The notes: generated from the letters alone by a model not told the origin. Shown: positions 16,067-25,775, numbered from the stretch's first letter. The stretch is 64,000 nucleotides of DNA from Niabella sp. (GCA_017744715.1 JAGIAT010000010.1:1-64000); one strand, 5' to 3'. A program made the numbers and translations.

Positions 16067-17686
16067 ATGATACAACAACTTTTGAAAAAGCCCATGCTAT
16101 TGCTGGTGGGCATCTGGCTGCTTTTAACTGCAATCAATATTAACAAGGCCTTCCACGTGGATGATACGTTTCACCTGGAAGCCGCGCAGCATATCCTTAA
16201 AGATCCGCTGAAGCCCATGTCCGGTATGATCCGGTGGGATAAACCGGAAGCCACGCCCATACACACAGGCAACCAACCCCCGCTGTTGTTTTATATGATT
16301 GCCGGCATGTCGCTGATTTTCGGTTTTAATGAGATAGGACTGCACCTGCTGACGGCACTATTTTGTTTTTTGGCCCTTTACTGGTTCTACAAAGCCGCAA
16401 CGTTGTTATATGGCTCCGATAAACCTGTTTTCCTGCTGGCGCTACTGGGCTTTTGTCCGGCCTTTGTTGTCAATCAGAATTTAATGACCGATGTACCGCT
16501 GCTGGCATTGCTTTTAGGCGTGTTCTACTACATATCACTTGCCGGCAGGAGTCATCAAACCCGGCATTACGTCATTGCCATGTGCCTGCTGGCTGCAGGC
16601 TGTTTTACCAAATACACGTTTCTGCCGGTACTGGCGTCTATTTTTGCTCTTTTTATATTGAGAAAACAATACCGGAACCTGCGGTTTCTTTTAATACCCG
16701 CAGGACTGCTTATTTTATGGTCGTTGTGGAATTACTGGGAATTTGGAGGTATTCATATCCTGGAAAGGCGTACGGTACCCACTTTTAGCCGCTGGGATCT
16801 GTTATGGTCTTTTTTTACCAGCCTCGGATGCATTGCTCCATTTGGATTTCTTTTATTCGACTATCTCATTAAAGGGCGGCTCAGCAGCTATTTAGTATAT
16901 ATCATCCTGTTCCTGTTCATACAAATCGTTTTCTTCTCGTTTTATGGAACAGGGTCCGATGAAGAGCAGCTGAACTGGCTTTTAGAGATCGCTTTTTTCA
17001 CAAACGGACTGATCATCATTGCTGCCATTTTGCGGATCGGGTACCGTTCCTTTAAGCAAAGGAAATTCACCGGTTTTATCGCTTCAGATGAAGGAGTATT
17101 GTTTATGCTGATTCTAACCATCTCCGTGTTCATCATTTTACTTGCCCCCTTTATGGCGCCCCGGCACGTACTGCTGATTGTGCCGTTGATCCTGTTGTTA
17201 TCAGCACCGAAAATTTCCCGCTGCAAAACCGGATTGCGCGTAACGGCGGTGGCCACATCCCTGGTCCTAAGTATCCTGTTGGGCATTTCTGACTGGCTGT
17301 TTGCAGATTACTATCGCACCACTTCGGCAGCCATTATGAGAGGCATGCCGCCCAATAGTAAGGTATGGGCCACCGGTGCCGGTGGATGGCAGTGGTATTC
17401 AAAAAAGGATGGAATGACTGAATATAGCCTGGAGAATCCCCAGGCACGCCCCGGAGACTACATCGTAATTGCCACGAATACATCCAATCACCGGATCAAC
17501 GCCGATCTTCCGGTACGGCTGCTGGCGAAAATCTGGGGCGACGAAGTAACGCCACTCACCTATTTTTCGGTGAACAAGGGATTCAGCATGTATTATACCA
17601 GCTTTGGACGGCCTTCGTGGCGGCTTTCAAAAAAACCGGCCGATACGATATTCGTTTTGCAATGCATCGACCCGTCGAAAAAATAG
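16067..17686 (+). CDS. GT39-type membrane glycosyltransferase (PMT/ArnT-like)
   Basis: 539 residues from ATG 16067; an upstream in-frame TTG would add 7 residues and is unlikely. About 11-12 hydrophobic segments fill residues 10-430. The first extracytoplasmic loop has the acidic catalytic signature FHVDDTFHLEAAQ, comparable to the D/E motif of PMT and ArnT enzymes, followed by GNQPPLLFYMIAG. The C-terminal soluble part begins near residue 430. Such proteins transfer sugars from polyprenyl phosphate carriers to lipid or protein on the periplasmic side. No partner sugar-nucleotide gene is adjacent, so substrate and acceptor remain open. Confidence 0.82.
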   Translation: MIQQLLKKPMLLLVGIWLLLTAININKAFHVDDTFHLEAAQHILKDPLKPMSGMIRWDKPEATPIHTGNQPPLLFYMIAGMSLIFGFNEIGLHLLTALFCFLALYWFYKAATLLYGSDKPVFLLALLGFCPAFVVNQNLMTDVPLLALLLGVFYYISLAGRSHQTRHYVIAMCLLAAGCFTKYTFLPVLASIFALFILRKQYRNLRFLLIPAGLLILWSLWNYWEFGGIHILERRTVPTFSRWDLLWSFFTSLGCIAPFGFLLFDYLIKGRLSSYLVYIILFLFIQIVFFSFYGTGSDEEQLNWLLEIAFFTNGLIIIAAILRIGYRSFKQRKFTGFIASDEGVLFMLILTISVFIILLAPFMAPRHVLLIVPLILLLSAPKISRCKTGLRVTAVATSLVLSILLGISDWLFADYYRTTSAAIMRGMPPNSKVWATGAGGWQWYSKKDGMTEYSLENPQARPGDYIVIATNTSNHRINADLPVRLLAKIWGDEVTPLTYFSVNKGFSMYYTSFGRPSWRLSKKPADTIFVLQCIDPSKK

Positions 17687-17869
17687 GCATTTCAACAACC
17701 GTATTGTAATTCCTGCATCCATCAAACATAAAGCTCCTGTAATGCCGGCACGCAGGTTTATGCGGTACAACAATCCTCGTCATCCGGCAGCAACCTTATC
17801 AAGAAATGCCATAGCTAAATCCTTTTTCGTTTTAACGAGCCGGTAATCTGTTCCGGTCTGATGAATCAT

Positions 17870-20530
17870 CTATTGCCTTACGCCGGATCCGTTTACATGG
17901 ACCTGTTGTTCTTTTAAATTCCACCCAGCTACGGATACCGCTATATTCGAAGCCCCTCTGGGATAGGATATCTGTATTTCTTTCCGTGTGCCGGGGAGTA
18001 CGGTTACATAGTTATCGCTATAAAATGAAGGCAGCAACCGTTTGCCTGTTTGCGTGTCAATAACCGAAAGCCGGTTGAAAAATGCCAGTGGCGCGCCTTC
18101 CGGGTTTTCCAGCTGCACATCTATCCTGCCGTCTGCTATCTTTTTACATTGAATGTTTACCCGTGCCGGAGGCATTTTATTCAACCCGGTATAGTTCCCG
18201 TTTTGATCAGCAAGCCAATACGTGTTCTCATCAATCAGTGTTTTATTCACATCCAATAACTGGATCGCTAAAAACAGCCCTTCAGCAGCGCCCATTTTTT
18301 TAATGGTCTCTTTTACAGACATGATCCGTTTTGCATTTTGCGGAATGGCCTCGCAAAACACCTGTGTAACCAGGTGTTCGTTCCCTTTCATATCAAAGGC
18401 CTTTACTACCAGCATCAGGTTATCTTTTTTCTCCCAGATATTGTTGGCGATATAAACGGCGCTATCCCCAAAACTAAACATGCCGTGCAAGGGCTGATTG
18501 CCGGTATGCAGACCATACAAACAGGCATTGGGGTCGAGATAGTAATCATACATCTGTCCGCGCAGTGCCGTCCAGGGGTTCTGCGTTTTCCAGATGATAA
18601 CGCCTGTATACCAATCCCACTGATGCCCGATGAAGCCCTCTATCAGGGTGCGGTACTGATCATAATTGACCAGCTGGGCTTTATTGGCAAAATCTTCCAG
18701 ATTCTTTGGCGTTCCATATGCATCGATGGTGTTGCCGTAACCGATGTATTTATGATAGGTCCATACCGAATCGCTTACCGCCTCTGTCCGCGTTTTTTCT
18801 GCCGGTATTACCAGGTGCTCCTCAGGAATAAACCGCCGCAGCGAAGTGATATCTCCCATGCCCACCGATCCTATTTCCGAATTGAATGGCCAGGTCCGGT
18901 AGTTCCAGAAATAAGGCAGGGGCTGAATTCCGTAAGGTCCGTCGCCATTATTTCCCAGCGCATTGTACGACATGCTGTCCGAATTGGAGTAATCAATATA
19001 CCAGCGGGTACCATCCAGTACCGGCATTAAAGAATCTTTCAGCGCATGAAAAAGGTCAGGCGCCAGTACGATCTCATTTCCTCCGCACCACACGGCCAGC
19101 GAGGGATGATTGCGGATCATTTTGATCATGTCGGCCGCCGACTCAATAAACAGCGGATGGTCATCCGGGTAACGGCGCCGGGTCCATTGGTCATCCAGCT
19201 TCTTTGGATCCATCCAGCGGCCATTGCAATCGCCCGATCCCCAAAAATCCTGCATCACCAAAAGGCCATATGCATCACAAGCTTTGTAAAACTCGGGGCG
19301 CTCGGTTAAGGCGCCACCCCATACCCGGATCAGGTTGAGGCCCATATCCCGGTGAAAGCGTACTTCGGCATCGTAGCGCTCGTTGCTGAAGCGCAGCATT
19401 TCATCCGAAACGATCCAGTTACCGCCTCTTATAAAAACCGGCTGCCCATTTACCCGCAGCTCCATACTCCGGGTGCGGTCATTCCATTGATGCTTTATTT
19501 CGCGGATGCCGGTTTCTACCGTTCGCCGGTCGGAAAGTTCATGATTATTTTTTATAAATGAAAAAGCAGATGGATACCGGTTTTGAGGCCCGTAGGTATT
19601 GGGCCACCAAAGTTTAGGATCCTTTATGGTTACTACCGGCAACTGCACTTCCTTTTTCTCAAAAGGTTTTAAGGTTACCGGCAACTGAACCGTCTGGTGA
19701 TTGATTTCATATTTCAGGATCCCCGAAACGCTTGCAGTACCGGCGTTTTCAAGTGTGGCACGGGTATGTATGAAGGCAGGATCCTGTGAGCCGACAGGCT
19801 TCCGGACACCGGGCACAATTGTTTTTACAAAAGGATCGGTAATGATCACAGCCTTTGTTTTTTCGATGGTCACTTTATCCCATATACCCGTGTTCCGGTC
19901 ACGAACGGGTTGAATCCAGTCCCAGCCGGCTACATACTGATGTGCTACATTTTTTGCAATGGTACCGTCACCGCCCTGGCCGCCATTGGGGTTGCCCACT
20001 GCATCCGGGGGATACACGATCACTGCCAGCCGGTTCTTACCGGACCTGTTGAGGTAGGCCGTAATATTGTAGCGCTGCCGCAGGAACATTCCCCTGAATA
20101 ATTTTTTATTTACCTTTTTCCCGTTCAGGTAAATATCGCAGCTATAATTCACCCCCCGGAAATTCAGCCACACCTGGCCATCGCCGGCCGGAATGGCTTC
20201 ATTAAAATCGTTACAAAACCAGTACGTATAATACGCTTTCCCAACCTGGTAGATATCCGGAATTTTGTTGTTATTCATCCCGTAGAACGGATCGGGCACT
20301 TTTTTATTATCCAGCAAGGTTGTTAAAACCGTTCCGGGTACAGTGGCCGGAATCCATGCGTTGACCGGGTAACTGCTTTGCGATAACTGTTCCGGGGCTA
20401 CGGAAAGTTCATCCGCCTTATAACAGCGCCATCCGCTATTGAGCTCATATTGGCTACCCGAAACTTCCTGAGCTCCGCAACAGGCACTTATTGCAATCGT
20501 CAAAAGGAATAGAAGCATTTGTTTTCTCAT
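17870..20530 (-). CDS. Glycoside hydrolase family 2, beta-mannosidase-like
   Basis: 886 residues with signal peptide MRKQMLLFLLTIAISACCGAQ, so exported and possibly a lipoprotein. The GH2 sugar-binding, immunoglobulin-like and TIM-barrel domains are in order. The TIM barrel holds RVWGGALTERPEFYKACDAYGLLVMQDF, the acid/base Glu486 in WCGGNEI and the probable nucleophile Glu552 in FNSEIGS. The overall pattern is that of beta-mannosidase and exo-beta-glucosaminidase branches rather than beta-galactosidase. It lies downstream of the pectin run but beyond a strong terminator (20600-20629), so it is probably transcribed separately. Exact substrate uncertain. Confidence 0.85.
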   Translation of the reverse strand: MRKQMLLFLLTIAISACCGAQEVSGSQYELNSGWRCYKADELSVAPEQLSQSSYPVNAWIPATVPGTVLTTLLDNKKVPDPFYGMNNNKIPDIYQVGKAYYTYWFCNDFNEAIPAGDGQVWLNFRGVNYSCDIYLNGKKVNKKLFRGMFLRQRYNITAYLNRSGKNRLAVIVYPPDAVGNPNGGQGGDGTIAKNVAHQYVAGWDWIQPVRDRNTGIWDKVTIEKTKAVIITDPFVKTIVPGVRKPVGSQDPAFIHTRATLENAGTASVSGILKYEINHQTVQLPVTLKPFEKKEVQLPVVTIKDPKLWWPNTYGPQNRYPSAFSFIKNNHELSDRRTVETGIREIKHQWNDRTRSMELRVNGQPVFIRGGNWIVSDEMLRFSNERYDAEVRFHRDMGLNLIRVWGGALTERPEFYKACDAYGLLVMQDFWGSGDCNGRWMDPKKLDDQWTRRRYPDDHPLFIESAADMIKMIRNHPSLAVWCGGNEIVLAPDLFHALKDSLMPVLDGTRWYIDYSNSDSMSYNALGNNGDGPYGIQPLPYFWNYRTWPFNSEIGSVGMGDITSLRRFIPEEHLVIPAEKTRTEAVSDSVWTYHKYIGYGNTIDAYGTPKNLEDFANKAQLVNYDQYRTLIEGFIGHQWDWYTGVIIWKTQNPWTALRGQMYDYYLDPNACLYGLHTGNQPLHGMFSFGDSAVYIANNIWEKKDNLMLVVKAFDMKGNEHLVTQVFCEAIPQNAKRIMSVKETIKKMGAAEGLFLAIQLLDVNKTLIDENTYWLADQNGNYTGLNKMPPARVNIQCKKIADGRIDVQLENPEGAPLAFFNRLSVIDTQTGKRLLPSFYSDNYVTVLPGTRKEIQISYPRGASNIAVSVAGWNLKEQQVHVNGSGVRQ

Positions 20531-20599
20531 GATTGAAAATTACATCAAAAAGGCGATCCGGCGATTCGTATCCCCTGTTCTTTCCCACCTCCTATAAAA

Positions 20600-20629
20600 G
20601 ACAAATCCTGCCCGGCGGCAGGATTTGTC
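20600..20629 (-). terminator. Terminator of the pectin/uronate operon
   Basis: A perfect 13-bp stem: GACAAATCCTGCC (20600-20612) with GGCAGGATTTGTC (20617-20629) around CGGC. On the minus strand it is followed by U-rich sequence (CTTTTAT). It lies 40 nt past the exuT-type stop and separates the operon from the GH2 gene. Confidence 0.8.
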
Positions 20630-20669
20630 AAAACTTAATTAAAATACACCTATGAAATTGATTGCTTCT

Positions 20670-22028
20670 TTACAGATCTGTAATGGGTTTGTATTTGGGT
20701 ACCAGCGCCTTCATAATGACCCAGGCAAGCAGGTAGGCAATGGCGCAAAACGCAAACATGATGGTATACCCTGTTTCAATATGCCCCAGGGCTTTATACT
20801 TGTCAAAAAGAGCCCCGCCGATCTTTGTAATCAATACCCCGCCGATACCACCGGCCATACCGCCGATACCTACTACAGAGCCTACTGCTTTTTTAGGGAA
20901 CATATCCGATACAGTAGTGAATATATTCGCGCTCCAGGCCTGGTGCGCAGAAGCGCCGATACCAATCAAAATTACCGGTAGCCAAAAACTGATCTCGCCT
21001 AATGGCTGTGCGGCCAGTACCACCAACGGAATAAACGCAATCATAAGCATGGCACGCATACGGCCGTCATAGGGCTCCATTCCTTTATTGATAAAATAAA
21101 CAGGGAACCATCCGCCGCCAATACTTCCAAACATCGTCATGCTGTATAAAATAGTAAGCGGCAGCATCACACCGGTACCCGTAATACCATACTGATCTTT
21201 CAGATAGGCCGGCAGCCAAAACAGGAAAAACCACCATACTCCATCCGTTAAGAATTTTCCGATGGTAAATGCCCAGGTTTGCTTATAGCCCAGTAATTTG
21301 AACCAGGATACTTTTTCCCCGGCAGCGGCACTAACCGTTTCTTCTTTTGCATCGCTGTTAATATAGGCCAGTTCTTCAGCGGAAAGACGCTGCTGCTTTT
21401 CGGGTCTTTCGTAGTATATCTGCCAGAAAATAAGCCAGATGAACCCAACCGCACCAATGATCAAAAAGGCTGTTTCCCAACCCCAGTGTTTTGCAATCCA
21501 CGGAACGGTTAATGGTGCCAGTATAGCGCCCACGTTTGTTCCTGAGTTGAAAATACCTGTGGCCAGGGAGCGTTCTTTTTTGGGAAAGTATTCTGCGGTT
21601 GCCTTAATGGCTGCCGGAAAGTTACCGGCCTCCCCTATGCCCAATACAATTCTTGCAACCATAAATCCTACTACCGATACCGGCAGCGCAGCCAGTCCCG
21701 TCCAGCCCAACGCCGATATTGTACCCTGTCCTATGGGTATGGCCCAGGCGTGGATCATGGCACCTACAGACCATAATATAATGGCCCACATATATCCCTT
21801 TTTAGTGCCCAGCCGGTCTACGATTCTACCGGCAAATAATAAAGCAATGGCATATGTAAACTGGAAAGCAGCGGCAATATCTGCATACTGGCTGTTCGTC
21901 CATCCAAATAAATCCTCAAGTGTTGGTTTTAATAAACTCAGCACCTGCCGGTCGAGATAGTTTACGGTTGTGGCAAAGAACAATAATCCGCAGATCGTCC
22001 ACCTGTATTTTCCTATGGCTTTTTGCAT
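20670..22028 (-). CDS. exuT: MFS hexuronate transporter (ExuT-like)
   Basis: 452 residues, 12 predicted membrane helices, anion:cation symporter branch of the MFS. Typical features are RWTICGLLFFATTVNYLDRQVLSLL at the start of TM1, the loop 2-3 motif GRIVDRLGTKKGY, and GEAGNFPAAIKATAEYFPKKERSLATGIFNSGTNVGAI in TM4-TM5. These match ExuT/GudP-type uronate permeases. It is the last gene of the pectin run, 2 nt after kdgA. It probably imports galacturonate or related acids across the inner membrane. Which uronate is preferred cannot be read. Confidence 0.9.
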   Translation of the reverse strand: MQKAIGKYRWTICGLLFFATTVNYLDRQVLSLLKPTLEDLFGWTNSQYADIAAAFQFTYAIALLFAGRIVDRLGTKKGYMWAIILWSVGAMIHAWAIPIGQGTISALGWTGLAALPVSVVGFMVARIVLGIGEAGNFPAAIKATAEYFPKKERSLATGIFNSGTNVGAILAPLTVPWIAKHWGWETAFLIIGAVGFIWLIFWQIYYERPEKQQRLSAEELAYINSDAKEETVSAAAGEKVSWFKLLGYKQTWAFTIGKFLTDGVWWFFLFWLPAYLKDQYGITGTGVMLPLTILYSMTMFGSIGGGWFPVYFINKGMEPYDGRMRAMLMIAFIPLVVLAAQPLGEISFWLPVILIGIGASAHQAWSANIFTTVSDMFPKKAVGSVVGIGGMAGGIGGVLITKIGGALFDKYKALGHIETGYTIMFAFCAIAYLLAWVIMKALVPKYKPITDL

Positions 22029-22030
22029 TA

Positions 22031-22693
22031 CTACTTACTTTTTATTGATTGGATCGTGTTTAAAACAGCCGTTGTTGATGCGGCAATGGTGGCATAGTCT
22101 TTATCCGCCATTAACTGCTTGCTCACCAGCTTGCTTCCCATGCCCACCGCGCATACACCGGCCTTAAACCAGCTTTCGATACTTTCGTGTGTTGTATCTA
22201 CACCGCCGGTTGGCATAAACAGCAACTTCGGAAAAATATCCCGGATGGTGCTGAGGTATTTTGGCCCCAGCATATCGCCCGGGAACAATTTGATAAATTT
22301 AACCCCGGCATTCTCTGCGGCAATGATTTCCGTGGGCGTCATACAACCCGGGGCGTAGAACACTTCTTTTTCCGCTGCAAAAGCCGCTATTTCCGGAACA
22401 AAGCCGGGGCTTACAAAAAAGTCGGCGCCGGCATCCAGGTAGCTTTGGGCATCCCGCAGGTTCTTTACCGTACCAATGCCCAGCAGCAAGCCGGGCATTT
22501 CCTCGTTGCGGATGGCCACCAGTTTTTTAAAATTGCCAAATGCGGCTTCTCCCCGGTTGGTATACTCTACAGCGCGTACGCCAGCACCGTGTAAGGCCCG
22601 CAGCACTTCAATACTCACGGTTTCATCTGCGTTAAAGTACAAAGGCAGCATGCCCTGTTCTATAATAGTGTCGATTGTTTGTTGCACTGCCAT
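22031..22693 (-). CDS. kdgA: 2-keto-3-deoxy-6-phosphogluconate aldolase
   Basis: 220 residues, class I aldolase of the KDPG/KHG family. The Schiff-base lysine is Lys135 in KFIKLFPGD. The catalytic glutamate is Glu43 in AVEYTNRGEA. The phosphate-binding LGIGTVKNLRDAQSYLDAGADFFVSPGF and YAPGCMTPTEI segments are conserved. It cleaves KDPG to pyruvate and glyceraldehyde-3-phosphate, the last step of uronate breakdown. It lies 2 nt from both neighbours, so co-translation is likely. Confidence 0.95.
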   Translation of the reverse strand: MAVQQTIDTIIEQGMLPLYFNADETVSIEVLRALHGAGVRAVEYTNRGEAAFGNFKKLVAIRNEEMPGLLLGIGTVKNLRDAQSYLDAGADFFVSPGFVPEIAAFAAEKEVFYAPGCMTPTEIIAAENAGVKFIKLFPGDMLGPKYLSTIRDIFPKLLFMPTGGVDTTHESIESWFKAGVCAVGMGSKLVSKQLMADKDYATIAASTTAVLNTIQSIKSK

Positions 22694-22695
22694 TC

Positions 22696-23148
22696 TTATA
22701 TTTTTATTTTCATTACTAATTTTTTAATCATGCCGTCACCGATCATCGGGGCATGCACATCGTCGGGGAAAAAGATCACAAATTGTCCTGCATGCAGCGT
22801 AAAGAACATATCCGGTGCGTCTTTATAAAACTGCACGTCTTTTTCAGCGTTATAATCTTCATTTGGCGTAACGCAATCCTGCCGCGGCTTCCAGCCCATC
22901 TGCTCCACGCCGCTGATCACATACTGGATATCGATAAACCGGTTATGACACTCGAATTTCTCCAGTGCAGCTTCCTTCTTTTTACCAGCGGCTTCGGATA
23001 CGATCGCTTTCACGGCATCGTCCTCCACCACATAAGTGCCTGCAGGCGTATTTAAAAGGTCCGTTTGCTTTATGTAATCAAAGGCCTTTTTGAACAGCGG
23101 ATGTAACGCTGCGTAATGCAACCCGTTATTTATTGTATCTATGATCAT
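22696..23148 (-). CDS. YhcH/YjgK/YiaL family sugar-processing cupin
   Basis: 150 residues. The family signature ECHNRFIDIQYVISGVEQMGW is at about residues 75-95, and a second metal-ligand region FFPDDVHAPMIG is at about residues 127-138. Members are cupin-like metal-binding proteins found in sialic-acid and uronate operons. They are thought to act as sugar isomerases, anomerases or lyase-like enzymes. In this operon it sits between the Gfo/Idh gene and kdgA, consistent with handling a keto- or unsaturated uronate intermediate. The reaction itself is not established by the sequence. Confidence 0.85.
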   Translation of the reverse strand: MIIDTINNGLHYAALHPLFKKAFDYIKQTDLLNTPAGTYVVEDDAVKAIVSEAAGKKKEAALEKFECHNRFIDIQYVISGVEQMGWKPRQDCVTPNEDYNAEKDVQFYKDAPDMFFTLHAGQFVIFFPDDVHAPMIGDGMIKKLVMKIKI

Positions 23149-23187
23149 AAAATCCTTATTTAATGATTGCCATCCACGGTAGCGCTG

Positions 23188-24291
23188 TTACCGGGATTTC
23201 AGGTATATTGTTGTTCCACTCTTTGCAGCCTTACGGGCCGCATCCAGGATCTCTACTACGGTTACATTCACCGGCAATTCGTACAGATCATTGGCCTCCT
23301 GTTTCAATGTTCCCTTTATCACACCTGCAAACACGGCAAACGGATCTTCAAAAGGCTCCGGTCGCGGCTCCAGGGTTTCCGTGGTTTCGGGAAGTTTTGC
23401 ATCCAACCGGGTTCTTACCCTTGTACGGTCTACCGCAATCGCGTATCCTTTGGTACCATATACCTCCATGTCTTTACGGCTGAAGGTCCAGCTCCATGAA
23501 GCCTGGATTACACATTGGGTTTCCGGGTACTGCAGGATGATCGTTGCTTCATCTTCTACCTTCGGATACCGGTCCGGACGGTTTTGATGCGTGACGGCCG
23601 TAACCGATACCGGCCGCTGCCCATCCATTAACCAGGTCATCAGGTTGGCTCCGTAACAGCCAAAGTCTGTAAGTGCCCCGCCGCCGTTCTTAACCGGGTC
23701 TGTAAGCCAGGAAACAAAATGCCGGTTCATCGCCCAGGGGCCCTCATGACCGTCGTTCACCAGTACTTTCCGCAACCGGCCCAGTTTTCCCTCCTTGTAA
23801 CAGTTCCTTACATACTGGTTGCTGGCATACCAGGAGGTTTCAAAATTGGTCAGTACTTTTATTCCATACTGTTTTGCCAGTGCCGCTATTTCCAGTGCAT
23901 CCTTATAACTGGTAGCCAGTGGTTTTTCTACCATTACATGAATCCTGCGTGGCGCCGCCGCCCGTACTACGCCGATGTGCTCGTTCACCGGTCCAAAAGC
24001 CATTACACCGTCGGGTTTTACCTGGTTCAGCATCTGTTCCAGATCCGTATAAAAAAGAGCTGCCGGCAGCTGGTACCGCTCCCTGAATTCACGGATACGG
24101 TCGGCATTCGTTTCGTAAATGCCAACAATTTCAATATCCCCTTTCAGTTTCCGGTTATAGATCCAGTCGCTATGCCCGTGCGTGATGCCTGCAATGGCAA
24201 GCCGTACAGGTGGCTGCGTTTTTGCTCCTGCACATGAAATGCACAGGATCAAAAGCAGGAACAATCGTTGTATCATTTTTATTTCCCTCAT
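23188..24291 (-). CDS. Exported Gfo/Idh/MocA family oxidoreductase
   Basis: About 367 residues. I start at 24291 (MREIKMIQRLFLLLILCISC); starts at 24324 and 24276 are also possible, and all leave a hydrophobic export signal, possibly a lipobox. The Rossmann part starts VRLAIAGITHGHSDWI, and the family EKP motif is MVEKPLATSYKDA. The second half carries the usual GGGALTDFGCYGANLMTWLMDG segment. Family members use tightly bound NAD(P) on sugars. Export is unusual for an intracellular uronate pathway. There is no twin-arginine motif, so the route appears to be Sec. Substrate unknown. Confidence 0.82.
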   Translation of the reverse strand: MREIKMIQRLFLLLILCISCAGAKTQPPVRLAIAGITHGHSDWIYNRKLKGDIEIVGIYETNADRIREFRERYQLPAALFYTDLEQMLNQVKPDGVMAFGPVNEHIGVVRAAAPRRIHVMVEKPLATSYKDALEIAALAKQYGIKVLTNFETSWYASNQYVRNCYKEGKLGRLRKVLVNDGHEGPWAMNRHFVSWLTDPVKNGGGALTDFGCYGANLMTWLMDGQRPVSVTAVTHQNRPDRYPKVEDEATIILQYPETQCVIQASWSWTFSRKDMEVYGTKGYAIAVDRTRVRTRLDAKLPETTETLEPRPEPFEDPFAVFAGVIKGTLKQEANDLYELPVNVTVVEILDAARKAAKSGTTIYLKSR

Positions 24292-24327
24292 AGCCCAGGA
24301 TCCTTCCGGCGCGAACCGCAGCAATGA

Positions 24328-25353
24328 TTACCGCTGCACCCGTCCGCTGGCGTCGCCCTTCATTAGCGTTTTTACGTCGCTCAATGTGGCATGGTTCAAA
24401 TCTCCGGGAATCGTATGCTTTAATGCAGAGGCTGCCACACCAAATTCTGCCGCATCCGCCATGCTCATACCGGTAACCAGGCCATAAATCAGGCCGCTGG
24501 CAAAGCTATCGCCGCTTCCTACACGATCTACAATGCGTACATCATATTTACGGGTATGATAAAACTCCGTACCATCGCTTACCAGCGCACTCCAGCCGTT
24601 ATCACTGGCGCTGTAGCTTTCGCGCAGGGAGGAAGCAATATATTTAAAATTGAATTTTTCCTTCATCTGGCGGATCACATCTTTATAGCCGTCCAGGTTC
24701 AGTTCGCCTTTTGTAATATCCGTATCGGCAGCTTTAAAGCCCAATGTGGTTTCCGCATCTTCTTCATTGCCGATGCAAACATCTACATATTTGCAAAGCT
24801 CGCTCATTACTTCCCGCGCTTTTTCCTTACTCCACAATTTCTTACGGTAGTTCAGATCGATACTGGTGGTAATCCCTTTTGCCTTTGCGGCTTTCAGCGC
24901 TGCTTCCGTTAAAGCCGCCGCTTTATCGCTTAGCGCCGGTGTAATGCCGGTTGTATGAAACCAATCGGCACCATCGAGGATCTTGTCAAAATCAAACTCG
25001 CTGGCAGCTACTTCAGCAATCGCTGCACCCGCGCGATCATAGATCACCTGCGAGGCGCGCATGGATGCACCGGTTTCCAGGAAATAAATACCCAGCCGGT
25101 CGCCGCCCCTCGCCACAAAATCCGTATTCACTCCATACCGGCGTAAATGATTGATAGCGGCCTGGCCAATGGCATTATCCGGAACCTTCGACACAAAATA
25201 ACCATCAAGCCCGTAATTGGAAAGGGCCACCGCTACGTTGGCTTCACCGCCACCATAGGTAACATCAAAAGAATCCGCCTGAACAAAACGCTCAAAACCC
25301 GGAGTGGACAAGCGTAACATGATTTCGCCCAGTGTAACAACTTTCTTTGACAT
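24328..25353 (-). CDS. kdgK: 2-keto-3-deoxygluconate kinase (PfkB family)
   Basis: 341 residues of the ribokinase/PfkB fold. The N-terminal substrate region is GGGEANVAVALSNYG. The C-terminal anion hole and catalytic base appear in VDRVGSGDSFASGLIYG with Asp282. It phosphorylates KDG to KDPG, linking both the Uxa and Kdu branches to KdgA. The family is sure. The substrate follows from its position among uxaABC, kduID and kdgA. Confidence 0.93.
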   Translation of the reverse strand: MSKKVVTLGEIMLRLSTPGFERFVQADSFDVTYGGGEANVAVALSNYGLDGYFVSKVPDNAIGQAAINHLRRYGVNTDFVARGGDRLGIYFLETGASMRASQVIYDRAGAAIAEVAASEFDFDKILDGADWFHTTGITPALSDKAAALTEAALKAAKAKGITTSIDLNYRKKLWSKEKAREVMSELCKYVDVCIGNEEDAETTLGFKAADTDITKGELNLDGYKDVIRQMKEKFNFKYIASSLRESYSASDNGWSALVSDGTEFYHTRKYDVRIVDRVGSGDSFASGLIYGLVTGMSMADAAEFGVAASALKHTIPGDLNHATLSDVKTLMKGDASGRVQR

Positions 25354-25364
25354 AATAATATTCT

Positions 25365-25769
25365 CTATTTTTTGTTTGTTAGAATGAAAAGATCGATCAG
25401 GCGTATCGCCATCAAAAAAAACTGTATGCCCAGTATGGCTACCATTGCAAAAGGTACGTACTTCTGCCGGTACCTCGATTTGTTGTAGGGCAATAAGCTC
25501 ACCGGTAAACTGATCAAAAAGCCCAAAACCGGAATCGCCAATGCAAGAAACAGGAACAGGTCCCTTCTTATTCCACCGTCTCCAGCCGACCGGTCATAAA
25601 GATCCGCAAATTGTTTATCCATTGTTGCAAGAGTAATAACATACAAAAGGATGGTTAGTAAAACAGCGATCCCCAGCATGCCCCAAACGGTTGCCCGCCT
25701 GAGAAAAAAGGGCATCCCCGGCTGCGCTTCCGGAAACAGGTTTTCTGTTATATTTTGGTTGATGATCAC
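25365..25769 (-). CDS. Small membrane protein in the uronate operon
   Basis: 134 residues, not recognised. Three hydrophobic segments are visible at about residues 27-49, 70-95 and 105-128. Between the first two is a polar stretch (MDKQFADLYDRSAGDGGIRRD). The N-terminus is polar without a cleavable signal. It lies 6 nt after kduI and 11 nt before kdgK, so it is translated with the pathway. It could assist transport or be a stand-alone membrane protein of the locus. I propose no function. Confidence 0.75.
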   Translation of the reverse strand: MIINQNITENLFPEAQPGMPFFLRRATVWGMLGIAVLLTILLYVITLATMDKQFADLYDRSAGDGGIRRDLFLFLALAIPVLGFLISLPVSLLPYNKSRYRQKYVPFAMVAILGIQFFLMAIRLIDLFILTNKK

Positions 25770-25775
25770 AATACT

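Noticed and set aside
17870..20530. The GH2 gene as part of the pectin operon
   Set aside because: A strong terminator at 20600-20629 lies between them, and the enzyme looks like a beta-mannosidase relative, not a pectin side-chain enzyme.
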